Shown here: positions 30,271-39,037 of the stretch, piece by piece
Position numbering within the stretch: the stretch's first letter is position 1
Layout: the number at the start of each line of letters is the position of its first letter
Assembly: GCF_005886805.2 (NCBI RefSeq)
Contig: NZ_CP045429.1
Span: forward strand, 2,326,501 to 2,390,500
Direction: 5' to 3'
Source of the DNA: Pseudoalteromonas rubra
GTDB lineage: Bacteria > Pseudomonadota > Gammaproteobacteria > Enterobacterales > Alteromonadaceae
Length of the DNA: 64,000 nucleotides
Position numbers and translations under genes: made by a program
The notes under the pieces: generated by a model
The model's database searches: none
What the model was told of the DNA's origin: nothing
The model's input: the letters and a program-made list of their open reading frames with translations, nothing else

Positions 30271-31983
30271 TTAAATGCGTCTGGCGGCGATTTCTTTCCC
30301 CGCATAGTTCACAGCTCTGACTGTTAATGCCATAAATGTCAGACTGGGGTTTTGTACTGCCGATGAACAAAAGCTCGCACCGTCAGTAACAAATAGATTT
30401 GGAATATCATGACTCTGGTTAAAGCCGTTGAGCACAGAGTCTTTCGGATCCTTGCCCATTCTGGCAGTACCCAGTTCGTGGATCCCTGATCCGGGCGGTT
30501 TACCATGCAGGCCGGAAGAAACATTTTCCAGGCCTATCTTTTCTAGCATTGTCTGGCCCTGCTCTGCGGCATCGAGCATCATCAATCGCTCGTTTTCTGA
30601 GAATCGACAGTTAATCTCAAGCTGCGGTATGCCCCATTTGTCTTTTTTAAATGCGTGCAGTTGCACACTGTTTTCGAATCTGGGAAGCATTTCTCCTTGA
30701 GCTCCTAACGAAAACTTCCATTTTCCGGGCTTTTGTAATTGTTGCTTGAAGGCAATACCAATACCGTCATTATTCTTCAACGCTTGCCAGTCCTCTCGAT
30801 AGGCACCAGCCGACATACCATATCCACGTAAAAATGGCCTTTTCGGGTCCGGCTTGAAGTAGAAATTGGGTATGTACAACCCACCCGGGCGTCTGCCAGA
30901 ATAAAATGAACCTTTAAAGCCCGGAATATCAGCTTTAGCCCAGGCGTTGTAGTTATGATCCATCAGATAATGGCCCAGCACACCAGAGCTGTTTGCCAGG
31001 CCATTGGGGAAAGTTTTGCTACGAGAGTTTAATAGGATCTGTGTTGACCCCAGCGTAGAGGCGCATAAAAACACCACTTTGCCAAAGTATTCGCGCTCAC
31101 TTAGGTCGTCATTGTCGATCACCCTAACGCCTTTCACACGATTACTTGCTGCATCGTAGATCAGGCTGTGCACAACGCTATTTGGCGCTATCTGTAAGTT
31201 TCCGGTTTTTGCTGCATCTGGAAGTGTTGAGCTTTGCGTCGAGAAGTAAGCGCCAAAGGAGCAGCCTTTTTGGCATTCATTACGCGCCTGGCACTGTCCC
31301 CGGCCCTGAGCCAGATGATGTGCGCTGGGTTTAGTCAAATGTGCCTGCCTGCCGTGGATCAGCTTTCTGTCAGGAAAGGCGGCTTCGAGCTGTTGTTTTA
31401 TATGTAACTCAGGCGCCGTCATATCAAACGGTGGTAAAAACTCACTGTCTGGAAGTTGTGGCAATGACTCTTTCTGTCCGCAAATACCCACATGACGCTC
31501 TACATAGGAATACCAGTGCGCGAGATCTTGGTATCGAATAGGCCAGTCATTACCAAAGCCATCCAATTTATTCGCATTAAAGTCAAAGTCACTCCAGCGA
31601 TATGAAAAGCGATGCCAAAGTAATGATTTACCACCTAACTGGTTGGCGCGGATCCACCAAAAATCAGTTCCTTTTGTCGTCTCAAATGGCAAATCTCTGT
31701 CATTACCAAAAAAGTGTTTGGTACTGTCATTAAACGCATAGCAATTTTTTTGAACATAATACTGCTGCTCAATCTCCGCCAATGACACTTTGCTCCGAAG
31801 CGGCTGTTCCCATGGCGGTATGCCTTCGCCAACGTAATCTTTACGATGCTCAACAACCCGCCCTCGCTCGATGAGCAGCGTCCTAAACCCTTTTTCACAG
31901 AATTCCTTTGCAGCCCATCCGCCCGTTATCCCTGAGCCAATCACAATGGCATCATACGCTTGTTTTGATTCTTTGATGTACAT
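30271..31983 (-). CDS. GMC family FAD-dependent sugar/polyol dehydrogenase, large subunit
   Basis: A 570-residue flavoprotein. The FAD-binding Rossmann motif is AIVIGSGITGGWAAKEF near the N-terminus, followed by LLIERG. The C-terminal GMC domain contains GIHELGTARMG and FVTDGASFCSSAVQNPSLTFMAL with the expected active-site His and Asn. It has no signal peptide, but the adjacent upstream gene encodes a small subunit with a Tat signal, the arrangement of glucoside 3-dehydrogenase and gluconate 2-dehydrogenase complexes, where the large subunit is co-exported. ATG 31983 has AAGGAG 5 nt upstream and is preferred over GTG 31986. The substrate is probably a glycoside or cyclitol. Confidence 0.85.
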   Translation of the reverse strand: MYIKESKQAYDAIVIGSGITGGWAAKEFCEKGFRTLLIERGRVVEHRKDYVGEGIPPWEQPLRSKVSLAEIEQQYYVQKNCYAFNDSTKHFFGNDRDLPFETTKGTDFWWIRANQLGGKSLLWHRFSYRWSDFDFNANKLDGFGNDWPIRYQDLAHWYSYVERHVGICGQKESLPQLPDSEFLPPFDMTAPELHIKQQLEAAFPDRKLIHGRQAHLTKPSAHHLAQGRGQCQARNECQKGCSFGAYFSTQSSTLPDAAKTGNLQIAPNSVVHSLIYDAASNRVKGVRVIDNDDLSEREYFGKVVFLCASTLGSTQILLNSRSKTFPNGLANSSGVLGHYLMDHNYNAWAKADIPGFKGSFYSGRRPGGLYIPNFYFKPDPKRPFLRGYGMSAGAYREDWQALKNNDGIGIAFKQQLQKPGKWKFSLGAQGEMLPRFENSVQLHAFKKDKWGIPQLEINCRFSENERLMMLDAAEQGQTMLEKIGLENVSSGLHGKPPGSGIHELGTARMGKDPKDSVLNGFNQSHDIPNLFVTDGASFCSSAVQNPSLTFMALTVRAVNYAGKEIAARRI

Positions 31984-31992
31984 CACAGCTCC

Positions 31993-32601
31993 TTAGTAGT
32001 ATGCCAAAGAGCCGAAGCCTGCTTGCCCGCGATAGGCAATCTGACCTTTGAATCCACCAGGATAAGCCTGATATACAAGCTCGTGACTGGCCCCGGTTTC
32101 TGACGTGTAGTAACCAAAGCAAACCAGTGCCTTGAGCTGTTTAAAGTCAGTACGCTGCTGCTCTGAGAAAGGCTCGGCTGCGGTTTCCAGTCGAGTTAAG
32201 TGAATAACCTGTTTTTCGCTATTGAGCTGTGCGAATGGCTGCCCGTATATACGCAGACTGCTTGTTTCGATCACGCTCAGTATCGCGCGCATGCGGGTAT
32301 GTGCATTCAGGTCGTAACAGTGGTACAAATGATGATCAATAAAATCATGAACACCGATATCACCGGCGCCGGCCGTTTCGGTCGCAGGGATAATGGTGTT
32401 ACATACCCTCTTCAGCATTACCAGCTGTTTATTACTCAACACCTTGGTCTGATGAGGTTCACCATCTGGTATAACCCGATAACTCAATGCGGCAGCCACG
32501 GCATTCTCACCAATAAACCCATTTCCGAGGCCAGCTCCTAAGGAGACAAGTACGCCCTGAAGAAAGCGCCTTCTTGACTGACTGGTGAGTTCAGCTGTCA
32601 T
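31993..32601 (-). CDS. Gluconate 2-dehydrogenase subunit 3-like small subunit with Tat signal
   Basis: A 202-residue protein. A twin-arginine signal, SQSRRRFLQG followed by a hydrophobic stretch (about residues 8-35), directs folded export. The mature part (SNKQLVMLKRVCNTIIPATETAGAGDIGVHDFID region, residues ~55-88) matches the gluconate 2-dehydrogenase subunit 3 family. It is the partner and Tat escort of the GMC subunit encoded 9 bp downstream. ATG 32601 has a very strong AAGGAGG site. It overlaps the MFS gene end by 11 bp. No cytochrome c subunit gene accompanies the pair, so the electron acceptor is unclear. Confidence 0.85.
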   Translation of the reverse strand: MTAELTSQSRRRFLQGVLVSLGAGLGNGFIGENAVAAALSYRVIPDGEPHQTKVLSNKQLVMLKRVCNTIIPATETAGAGDIGVHDFIDHHLYHCYDLNAHTRMRAILSVIETSSLRIYGQPFAQLNSEKQVIHLTRLETAAEPFSEQQRTDFKQLKALVCFGYYTSETGASHELVYQAYPGGFKGQIAYRGQAGFGSLAYY

Positions 32602-33796
32602 AGCAACCTCCTTTAAGAGTTTGGCGCCTGGTTTTATAAGTGCTACCCAATAGAAGCAACCCAAATGCAGCAACCAGACTGAGTGGGAAGTAACTCAGAG
32701 TAACTAAGGTATCTTTAACATTTTGAGTGCCCAAGGACTGCCCTTGCTCAATTAGCTGACCTATGACCGGGTTCCAGATACTAACAGCGAACATACCAGC
32801 AGCCCCCATTACTCCCAGCCCAAGTGCGCCGGTACTAGGAAGCTTTTCAGACACAAACCCAAGCATAGTAGGCCAAAAATAGGTTACTCCAAGGGCAAAA
32901 ATGATTGCCGCGTAATACACTTCAGCCCCCTCAGCAATAGACATAAATCGGATCCCAATATACGCCGTCACAGAGGACATTAGCAGCACACCCAGTGGGT
33001 TAAGTTGCTTAATGACAGGCCCAGCAAAATAACGCCCGACAGCCATAACCCCAGTGATCAGCGCCAGAGTGAGCATAGCTGACGCACCAGATTCTCGAAG
33101 TATGCGTTCAATCCATTGCTGGGTTAGCAGCTCGGTACTCGCCGTAAGCGTCATACACAACAGCATGAACAAAAAGAGGGGTGAAAACAGAGCCTTTAGC
33201 GCAGGGCGCTGCGGATTAGCAGGCGCCTGCTCTTCGGCAAGGTTACCGGGCAAACGAATAAGTAATGCGCCATATAGCAAAGTCGGAACAAGCAGGCAGG
33301 CAAACTGAGACTGCCAGCCAAGACCGAAATAACTCATTGATAATGAAATCAGGGACCCCAACAGGATACCGCCCGGAAACCAAACATGAAACCGGTTTAG
33401 CATGGTAGTTTGTTTGCCAGGAAATAACTGGGTTACCATTGGATTACAACCGGCTTCCACTGCGCCATTCGCCAGACCTATAAGGAAGGTCGCAAACATC
33501 AGACTGTAGAACCCAGAAGCAAATAAGGTGCACAATAAGCCCAATATATGGCCAATAAATGCAATCATGAGTAACCGCTTAGCGCCCAGCACTTTGTAAA
33601 GAGCACCACCGACGATTGTGGCTACAGGAAATCCGAAAAATGCCATTGCATTGACCCAGCCAAGCTGGCTGTCGGTCAACTGCAATACCTGGCTAAGCTG
33701 CGACAACATGCCTGCACGAATAGCAAAAGTCATCGCAGTCACCGTCAGTGCAACGCATGCAGTAATAAAGGCCCACTGCTTGACTTGCCCGCTCAT
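32591..33796 (-). CDS. MFS transporter (probable sugar importer)
   Basis: A 401-residue protein with about 12 hydrophobic helices. It resembles sugar MFS permeases of the FucP-like branch (LGWVNAMAFFGFPVATIVGG and FLIGLANGAVEAGCNPMVTQLFPG, with repeated Gly-rich half-helix motifs). In this operon it probably imports the oxidised or cleaved sugar made in the periplasm. Its start overlaps the upstream TIM-barrel gene by 4 bp (ATGA). Confidence 0.82.
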   Translation of the reverse strand: MSGQVKQWAFITACVALTVTAMTFAIRAGMLSQLSQVLQLTDSQLGWVNAMAFFGFPVATIVGGALYKVLGAKRLLMIAFIGHILGLLCTLFASGFYSLMFATFLIGLANGAVEAGCNPMVTQLFPGKQTTMLNRFHVWFPGGILLGSLISLSMSYFGLGWQSQFACLLVPTLLYGALLIRLPGNLAEEQAPANPQRPALKALFSPLFLFMLLCMTLTASTELLTQQWIERILRESGASAMLTLALITGVMAVGRYFAGPVIKQLNPLGVLLMSSVTAYIGIRFMSIAEGAEVYYAAIIFALGVTYFWPTMLGFVSEKLPSTGALGLGVMGAAGMFAVSIWNPVIGQLIEQGQSLGTQNVKDTLVTLSYFPLSLVAAFGLLLLGSTYKTRRQTLKGGCYDS

Positions 33797-34860
33797 ATTT
33801 CACGCTCCTCTAGCCCAAGGAGACGCCTGTTTGTCATCTCACAACTGTCTCCGCCGACAAAATCGTCAAATGCTTTTGATGTCGGCTTAATGATCAGATC
33901 TTTAATGATCTGGGCCCCCTGCAAAGCACCGATATAAGGATCTTTTATGCAGCACTCCCATTCCAGTACGGCCCAGCCATCGAAGCCATATTGCGTGAGC
34001 TTGCTGAAGATTGCGCTAAAATCGATTTGACCGTCACCAAGCGAGCGAAAACGCCCTGCTCTGTCTTTCCAGTTGAGATATCCGCCATACACACCGGTCC
34101 GACCATTGACACGGTATTCCGCATCCTTGACATGAAATGCTTTGATCCTGTCGTGATACAAATCAATGAAAGCAAGATAGTCCAGCTGCTGCAGGTGAAG
34201 ATGGCTGGGGTCATATAGTATATTGGCTCTGGGGTGATGGTTTACCTGTTTGAGAAATGCCTCAAAACTCGCGCCATCATGTAAATCTTCCGCCGGGTGC
34301 AATTCAAAGCAGACATCAACATCTGCGATATCAAATGCGTCCAAAATAGGCAACCAGCGTCGTGCCAACTCTGCAAACCCCTGCTCGACCAACCCAGATG
34401 GCCGCTGTGGCCAGGGATAAACCATAGGCCAAAGCAAAGCCCCAGAAAAAGTAGCGTGAGCATTGAGCCCGAGATTTTGACTGGCCTGAGCGGCGAGCGC
34501 CAGCTGTTCACTCGCCCACAAGGAAATAGAGTCTGGATCATTGTTCAGATTGGTTGGATAAAATCCGGCAAACATCTCAACATAACATGGCGCTACAGCC
34601 ACTAGTTGCCCCTGTATATGTGTTGAAAGCTCTGAAATCACAAGATTGTAACGAGCCAGTAGTGCCTTAATCTGTTCACAGTAATCTTTACTTTGGGCTG
34701 CGCACTCTAAATCAAAAAGAGAGCCAATGTGTGTTGGCAACTGAATCGCCTTGTATCCCAGGCTTGATGCCCACTGCGCAAGTCCTTCTAGCGTATTATA
34801 TGGCGCCTCATCTTCTATAAACTGGGCTAAAAAAATGCCCGGCCCTTTTATTTCAGTCAT
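33793..34860 (-). CDS. Sugar phosphate isomerase/epimerase-type TIM barrel (cytoplasmic)
   Basis: A 355-residue xylose-isomerase-like TIM barrel without signal peptide. Metal-ligand segments are visible as DVCFELHPAEDLHDG, NILYDPSHLHLQQLDY, IKAFHVKDAEY and GWAVLEWECC near the C-terminus. Family members include IolE/IolI-like and 3-keto-sugar-processing enzymes. ATG 34860 has GGGAG about 10 nt upstream; the frame continues to 34920 but overlaps the previous gene. It forms a cytoplasmic pair with the Gfo/Idh dehydrogenase, whose gene end it overlaps by 8 bp. Confidence 0.82.
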   Translation of the reverse strand: MTEIKGPGIFLAQFIEDEAPYNTLEGLAQWASSLGYKAIQLPTHIGSLFDLECAAQSKDYCEQIKALLARYNLVISELSTHIQGQLVAVAPCYVEMFAGFYPTNLNNDPDSISLWASEQLALAAQASQNLGLNAHATFSGALLWPMVYPWPQRPSGLVEQGFAELARRWLPILDAFDIADVDVCFELHPAEDLHDGASFEAFLKQVNHHPRANILYDPSHLHLQQLDYLAFIDLYHDRIKAFHVKDAEYRVNGRTGVYGGYLNWKDRAGRFRSLGDGQIDFSAIFSKLTQYGFDGWAVLEWECCIKDPYIGALQGAQIIKDLIIKPTSKAFDDFVGGDSCEMTNRRLLGLEEREI

Positions 34861-36019
34861 GTAACTGCGCTCCCTGAACCGCATGCCATTTTTGTGATGA
34901 CCCACTGGCACGAACAACACTATCGATAAACAACATCCCCCGGATCCCTTCTTTGATCCCTGGTACGTCTAGTGCGTTTTCACATGGCGGTTGAACCGCT
35001 TGCTGAGCCCGAATTTTCACTGCAAAATTACGATATATATTGGCAAAGGCTTCTATATACCCTTCAGGGTGACCTGCGGGCAATCTTGTATTTGCAATTG
35101 CAAGAGGCGAGTCATTGGCAACCCCACTTCGGATAACCCGCATTGAGCTGTCCGCGTATCTCAGTGTCAGGCTGTTAGGGGATTGCTGCTCCCACTTTAG
35201 ACTGCCTTTATCTCCATAGACACTGATGGAAAGATTATTTTCTTCTCCCGTCGCCACCTGGCTGGCCAGTAGTACACCTTTGATTTTATTACCAAACTTA
35301 AGCAGTACTGCCCCATCGTCATCCAGTGCCCTGTGCTCATAAGCAGTATTAAGATCTGCGCATACATGAGTGATAGACTGGCCACTGATGTACTCAGCCA
35401 GATTAGCTGCATGAACACCAATATCGCCCATGCAACAACTTAACCCAGCCTGTTCAGGGTCAAGTCGCCAGCAGGCTTGCTTTATACTTTCTGCATTTTC
35501 ACCGTTCAACCAGCCCTGCTGATAACTAACAATAATTTTTCGAACTGACCCTAACTCGCCAGCATGTACCCGATATCTAGCTTCTTTCACCATCGGATAG
35601 CCTGTATAGGTATAGGTCAGCGCATATAACACATCAGAACATGCAAGCTGACGAGCTAATGTAAGTGCCTGCGCTAATGAAATGGTGGCAGGTTTATCCG
35701 AAATCACATGAAAGCCATGTTTAATCGCTTCACTGGCCATTTGAAAATGCAGATGGTTTGGTGTCACTATGGCTAATAACTCCATTTTCTCGCCCTCTGG
35801 CAATGACGACTCCTGCTTCAGCATGTCATCGAAATGCCGATAGCAGCGAGACGCCTCTAAACCCAGATATGTTCCGTATTCATATGAGCGTTGCGGAGCA
35901 CTGCTAAAAACACCACATACCAATTCAATTTGACCATCAAGCTGCGCTGCCATGCGATGTATAGCACCAATAAAGGCGTCCGGGCCACCGCCGACCATTC
36001 CCATCTTAATTTTTTTCAT
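34853..36019 (-). CDS. Gfo/Idh/MocA family oxidoreductase
   Basis: A 388-residue NAD(P)-dependent dehydrogenase. The N-terminal Rossmann fold begins KKIKMGMVGGGPDAFIGAIHR and contains AIVTPNHLHFQMASEAIKHG then VISDKPATISLAQA (the Lys of the DKP/EKP signature). The C-terminal domain has SCCMGDIGVHAANL with the active-site Asp/His pair. Relatives oxidise or reduce inositols, glucose derivatives and 3-keto-sugars. It is the first gene of the operon, 216 bp from the divergent PAS-AraC regulator, with an AraC-type operator in between. Confidence 0.88.
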   Translation of the reverse strand: MKKIKMGMVGGGPDAFIGAIHRMAAQLDGQIELVCGVFSSAPQRSYEYGTYLGLEASRCYRHFDDMLKQESSLPEGEKMELLAIVTPNHLHFQMASEAIKHGFHVISDKPATISLAQALTLARQLACSDVLYALTYTYTGYPMVKEARYRVHAGELGSVRKIIVSYQQGWLNGENAESIKQACWRLDPEQAGLSCCMGDIGVHAANLAEYISGQSITHVCADLNTAYEHRALDDDGAVLLKFGNKIKGVLLASQVATGEENNLSISVYGDKGSLKWEQQSPNSLTLRYADSSMRVIRSGVANDSPLAIANTRLPAGHPEGYIEAFANIYRNFAVKIRAQQAVQPPCENALDVPGIKEGIRGMLFIDSVVRASGSSQKWHAVQGAQLHD

Positions 36020-36065
36020 TTACTTAATTCTGCTGTCTTATTTTTCTGATAACGCAACAATGGTA

Positions 36066-36095
36066 AATAGAAAGTGAATATATGCGTTAGGTCAA
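36066..36095 (-). promoter_or_regulatory. Candidate promoter of the sugar-oxidation operon
   Basis: On the minus strand, -35 TTGACC (36095-36090) and -10 TCTATT (36071-36066) are 18 bp apart. The -35 box shares two bases with the proximal operator repeat, as at activator-dependent AraC-family promoters. Confidence 0.45.
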
Positions 36096-36122
36096 AATCG
36101 GACAATAATGCAATAAAATCGG
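36094..36122. promoter_or_regulatory. Direct-repeat operator for the AraC-family regulator
   Basis: AAAATCGG occurs at 36094-36101 and again at 36115-36122. The repeat period is exactly 21 bp (two helical turns), and each copy is followed within 1-2 bases by ACA. Direct half-sites spaced this way in a divergent promoter region are the usual layout for AraC-family binding. The binding protein is inferred to be the product of the gene at 36236. Confidence 0.6.
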
Positions 36123-36235
36123 CGACATTGTATTCAAAGAAGACACCTTAAGGCCAAAATACTTTAAATTTAGTGACTTAAAATCATGTATATTGTATAA
36201 ATAAAAAGAAGTAAAAAATAATAGGCTACAAGGCT

Positions 36236-36979
36236 ATGGATAATGATTGTAATCAGAGCGATACGTTCTTCGATTCTGTTCACTTTTCTCAATTATTAGC
36301 CATGCTCGACATACTCCCGGGTACGTTATTTTGGGTAAAAAATGCAAAAGGGGAAATCGTGCACGGTAATGAAGCGTTCCTTGCGCACATCGGTGTGTCT
36401 TCTTTACATCAAATTATTGGTCAGACCGACCTGGCTTTTGCACCAGCTCACCTCGCCCACCAATATATGGTAGATGATGAAAAAGTGATGGCTGGTCAGT
36501 TGGTTACAGAACGACTTGAGGTAAACCAACCCGAAGGCTCCGACGACCTTGCTTGGTATGTTACTTCCAAACGCCCTCTGTATTCTTCACAAGGCGAGAT
36601 TGTCGGCACTTATGGTATGTCAAAAAAGCTCCATGCACATAGCTGCACACAACCTGGAATGAGCGCGCTAAAGACACCTGTAGAATACATCAGAGCTAAC
36701 TTTGCTCAGCCACTAAAACTTACGGAGATAGCAGAGGCGAGCCACCTATCGGTCAGTGCACTAGAGCGACGCTTTAAAAAGCACCTGAATATCACGCCAA
36801 AACAATTTTTGACTCAGGTACGACTCGAACAAGCCAGAAAACTACTCATAGAGACCAACGATTCAATCAGTGAAATTGCTTTTTCGGTAGGCTTTACGGA
36901 TCACAGCTATTTTAGCCGACAATTTCAGTTGTATTTCAGTGAACAGCCCCGAGAGGTGAAAAAGCACTATCATAGATAG
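36236..36979 (+). CDS. PAS-sensor AraC family transcriptional regulator
   Basis: A 247-residue regulator. Residues about 15-125 form a PAS domain (LPGTLFWVKNAKGEIVHGNEAF near the start). Residues about 145-245 form an AraC/XylS DNA-binding domain with two helix-turn-helices (LTEIAEASHLSVSALERRFKK and ISEIAFSVGFTDHSYFSRQF). It is divergent from the sugar-oxidation operon and is the obvious candidate for its activator. A PAS sensor instead of the usual cupin suggests a small ligand or redox cue rather than direct sugar sensing. Confidence 0.88.
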   Translation: MDNDCNQSDTFFDSVHFSQLLAMLDILPGTLFWVKNAKGEIVHGNEAFLAHIGVSSLHQIIGQTDLAFAPAHLAHQYMVDDEKVMAGQLVTERLEVNQPEGSDDLAWYVTSKRPLYSSQGEIVGTYGMSKKLHAHSCTQPGMSALKTPVEYIRANFAQPLKLTEIAEASHLSVSALERRFKKHLNITPKQFLTQVRLEQARKLLIETNDSISEIAFSVGFTDHSYFSRQFQLYFSEQPREVKKHYHR

Positions 36980-36992
36980 CTAATAACTACAG

Positions 36993-37532
36993 TCACAAAC
37001 TGGCTAACACAGCATCCTCATCAAAGTAACCGGCCTCTTCTCTCAACGGACAAAACGCGAACATGGCGATAGCACCACCTCTGACTTTTCGAAACCCACA
37101 GTGTTTCAACAAGCGCTGGCATGCCAAATTTTTTTGCTGAACCTTACCCAATACCAGTGACACCTTGCAGCCAGGTACCATTGTTTCCAAGGCATTTAGA
37201 GTTGCGTTGAGCGCCTCTGAGGCCAGCCCCCGACGCCAAAATCTGGGCGCAAGCTCGATGCCGAGGTGAATATGTTTTGCCTTAACGTCACAGTCATATA
37301 GTCCAATCGTCCCTATGAACACACCCTCATGCTCAATCGCAAAACGCCCACCGCAGCCTTCATAAAAGTCATCTAAATCGGCCTGTAACATTGCTCTGAC
37401 TTCCTGCTGCGTCAGTTGCGTTCCGTAATCATTATACTGACTTACCAGAGGGTCATTTAACAGCGCCACCAGCGCCGGTACATCACGATAATTCATCGGC
37501 CTCAGCAGTAATCTGGGTGTTTTAATTTGCAT
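36993..37532 (-). CDS. GNAT family N-acetyltransferase (RimJ/RimL type)
   Basis: A 179-residue acyltransferase with the RimJ/RimL start KTPRLLLRPMNYRDVPALVALLNDP and the acetyl-CoA-binding segment LAPRFWRRGLASEALNA. The substrate is unknown; relatives acetylate ribosomal protein N-termini, antibiotics or small amines. It converges with the regulator gene, 13 bp away. Confidence 0.85.
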   Translation of the reverse strand: MQIKTPRLLLRPMNYRDVPALVALLNDPLVSQYNDYGTQLTQQEVRAMLQADLDDFYEGCGGRFAIEHEGVFIGTIGLYDCDVKAKHIHLGIELAPRFWRRGLASEALNATLNALETMVPGCKVSLVLGKVQQKNLACQRLLKHCGFRKVRGGAIAMFAFCPLREEAGYFDEDAVLASL

Positions 37533-37632
37533 GGGATTCCATCATCTAAAAGCTTTCAATAAAGCCCTCTCTTTTACGCAGAATTAGTATAAACTATCGG
37601 ACCTTAAGTAACAGCCGTCAGGAGTCGTTTAG

Positions 37633-37836
37633 ATGAGCGAAGAGTATATTGTCATTCCCCCCACCACCAAAGTATGGTGCCCGGAAAAAGGCGAAGGCTG
37701 GACACTGACCGGGATAACCGGTATCGAAGAAAACACCTCTGTGATGTTCAACGGCGTGCGCTACACCATTGCGGCACAGAAAATTGTAGAAGAGCTGCTG
37801 CCAAATTATCAGGCAAGAGAAAAGGAGCAAGGGTAA
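37633..37836 (+). CDS. Small unknown protein
   Basis: A 67-residue soluble protein, MSEEYIVIPPTTKVWCPEK at the start, with beta-strand-like alternation and a charged C-terminal helix (EKEQG). An AGGAG ribosome site 9 nt upstream of the ATG supports it as real. I do not recognise the family. Confidence 0.65.
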   Translation: MSEEYIVIPPTTKVWCPEKGEGWTLTGITGIEENTSVMFNGVRYTIAAQKIVEELLPNYQAREKEQG

Positions 37837-37898
37837 TATCCCCTGCTCACCCCCGCGATGTTGACTTTGAAAGTCTCGCTTAAGTCAGCTGGGGTTAT

Positions 37899-38219
37899 TC
37901 ACTCTGAATAAAGACTGATTCTCACCAACCTAATTTCAGAGCTGTCATATACAAGAGAATATTTATCTTCCAGTATTTCCAAGCAAAAAGTGCCTATAAC
38001 GTGGTTTTCACCCGATAAAAAGCGTTCATAAAGCCCCGGCGGTAGTGCTTCATTCCTGGGCCCTTCTCCCGCTTCTTCAACACCATATAGATTACCATCC
38101 GATGTATCCGATAGCCTTAAGCTTGGAGGGTTTCCGTTCCAAACCGATAACGTACCTGAGACAGTTTTACAGGGGTTTGCATGTGCTGACGCGCACAAAG
38201 TCAAAGCATTCAGTAACAC
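37899..38219 (-). CDS. Unknown exported protein, start codon unclear
   Basis: At least 106 residues. The visible N-terminus (LLNALTLCASAHA) is the end of a signal peptide with cleavage before NPCKTVSG. The only standard start in frame is GTG 38219, which gives a signal peptide without a positive residue. The hydrophobic run continues upstream in frame (VLISLFV) up to a TAA, overlapping the end of the previous gene, but holds no ATG, GTG or TTG. A rarer start or sequence damage is possible. Function unknown; two further cysteines suggest a periplasmic fold. Confidence 0.6.
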   Translation of the reverse strand: MLLNALTLCASAHANPCKTVSGTLSVWNGNPPSLRLSDTSDGNLYGVEEAGEGPRNEALPPGLYERFLSGENHVIGTFCLEILEDKYSLVYDSSEIRLVRISLYSE

Positions 38220-38230
38220 AAAAAGACTAA

Positions 38231-38665
38231 TTAAAACACTCGGGTTTTAATTTTTCCAAAGAGCCATATAGACAAATAGGTCATTAAGAACACAATAGCG
38301 CTATAAGTTAATGCAAGGTATGGCGCCAGGGCATAACCAAACACATTCCTGCCCCCGTCGGCAACCCGCATCTTTCTTGCTTTTATTTCCGTTTCAGTCC
38401 AGGTTGCTTCTTCAACAGGGCTAATGGATCCATTGCCATCTCTGTCCATCTGTGCGACAACCAAATCTAGCTGATAATTTAAGTTGTATACAGGAGCTGC
38501 TAAAGCAAGATACATTAGCACAACACAGAGCGTATACCTCGTCAGTACTTTGAAAGGTTTTCGGCAAAGGCCTTTAAAAAACGGCACGAACATTGGCAAT
38601 ACTAAAAAAAGCACGTAGCCAATCATTCTCAATAAAACAGCTGTTTCTATACTCATGCTGATCAT
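38231..38665 (-). CDS. Unknown membrane protein with an EF-hand loop
   Basis: A 144-residue protein with about three to four hydrophobic helices. Between helices 2 and 3 lies an exposed segment with a canonical calcium-binding loop, DRDGNGSISPVEE (residues ~73-85). The C-terminus is basic (KIKTRVF). Function unknown. It sits in a row of small minus-strand genes for exported or membrane proteins. Confidence 0.7.
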   Translation of the reverse strand: MISMSIETAVLLRMIGYVLFLVLPMFVPFFKGLCRKPFKVLTRYTLCVVLMYLALAAPVYNLNYQLDLVVAQMDRDGNGSISPVEEATWTETEIKARKMRVADGGRNVFGYALAPYLALTYSAIVFLMTYLSIWLFGKIKTRVF

Positions 38666-38705
38666 AATAAGCTTACAGCCAACTCCCTTGCTCTGAATAT
38701 ACTAG

Positions 38706-39020
38706 TTAGCCATCTTGGTTGATGATTTGAAACATACCATCAGGCAAGAGCATGTAAACCAGCTGCTTTCCTTCAAATTCATACCCTATGAACGTGCATT
38801 CAACGTCCGGGCTAAGGCAGTTTTTGTGTCGTGTTTTTCCGCCCAGTCGTAACTTTTCGCCTTTAAAGTTGTGTATTAAGTTTAAAACAACGTTATCACA
38901 CACGACATCTGTATCTTCACATAACCTAGTGACTGTTGCTTCATACTCAGCCGTAACCAAAGTATCGGCGTACGACGCCGATGATATTGACAAAATAACT
39001 AACGCTAAAAAGATTTGCAT
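38706..39020 (-). CDS. Unknown exported protein
   Basis: A 104-residue protein with a signal peptide (MQIFLALVILSISSASYA, cleavage before DTL). The mature part has four cysteines (CEDTDVVCD and NCLSPDVEC), probably two disulfides, and a beta-rich ending. No family recognised. Confidence 0.65.
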   Translation of the reverse strand: MQIFLALVILSISSASYADTLVTAEYEATVTRLCEDTDVVCDNVVLNLIHNFKGEKLRLGGKTRHKNCLSPDVECTFIGYEFEGKQLVYMLLPDGMFQIINQDG

Positions 39021-39037
39021 AACTTAGCTTACTGTAC

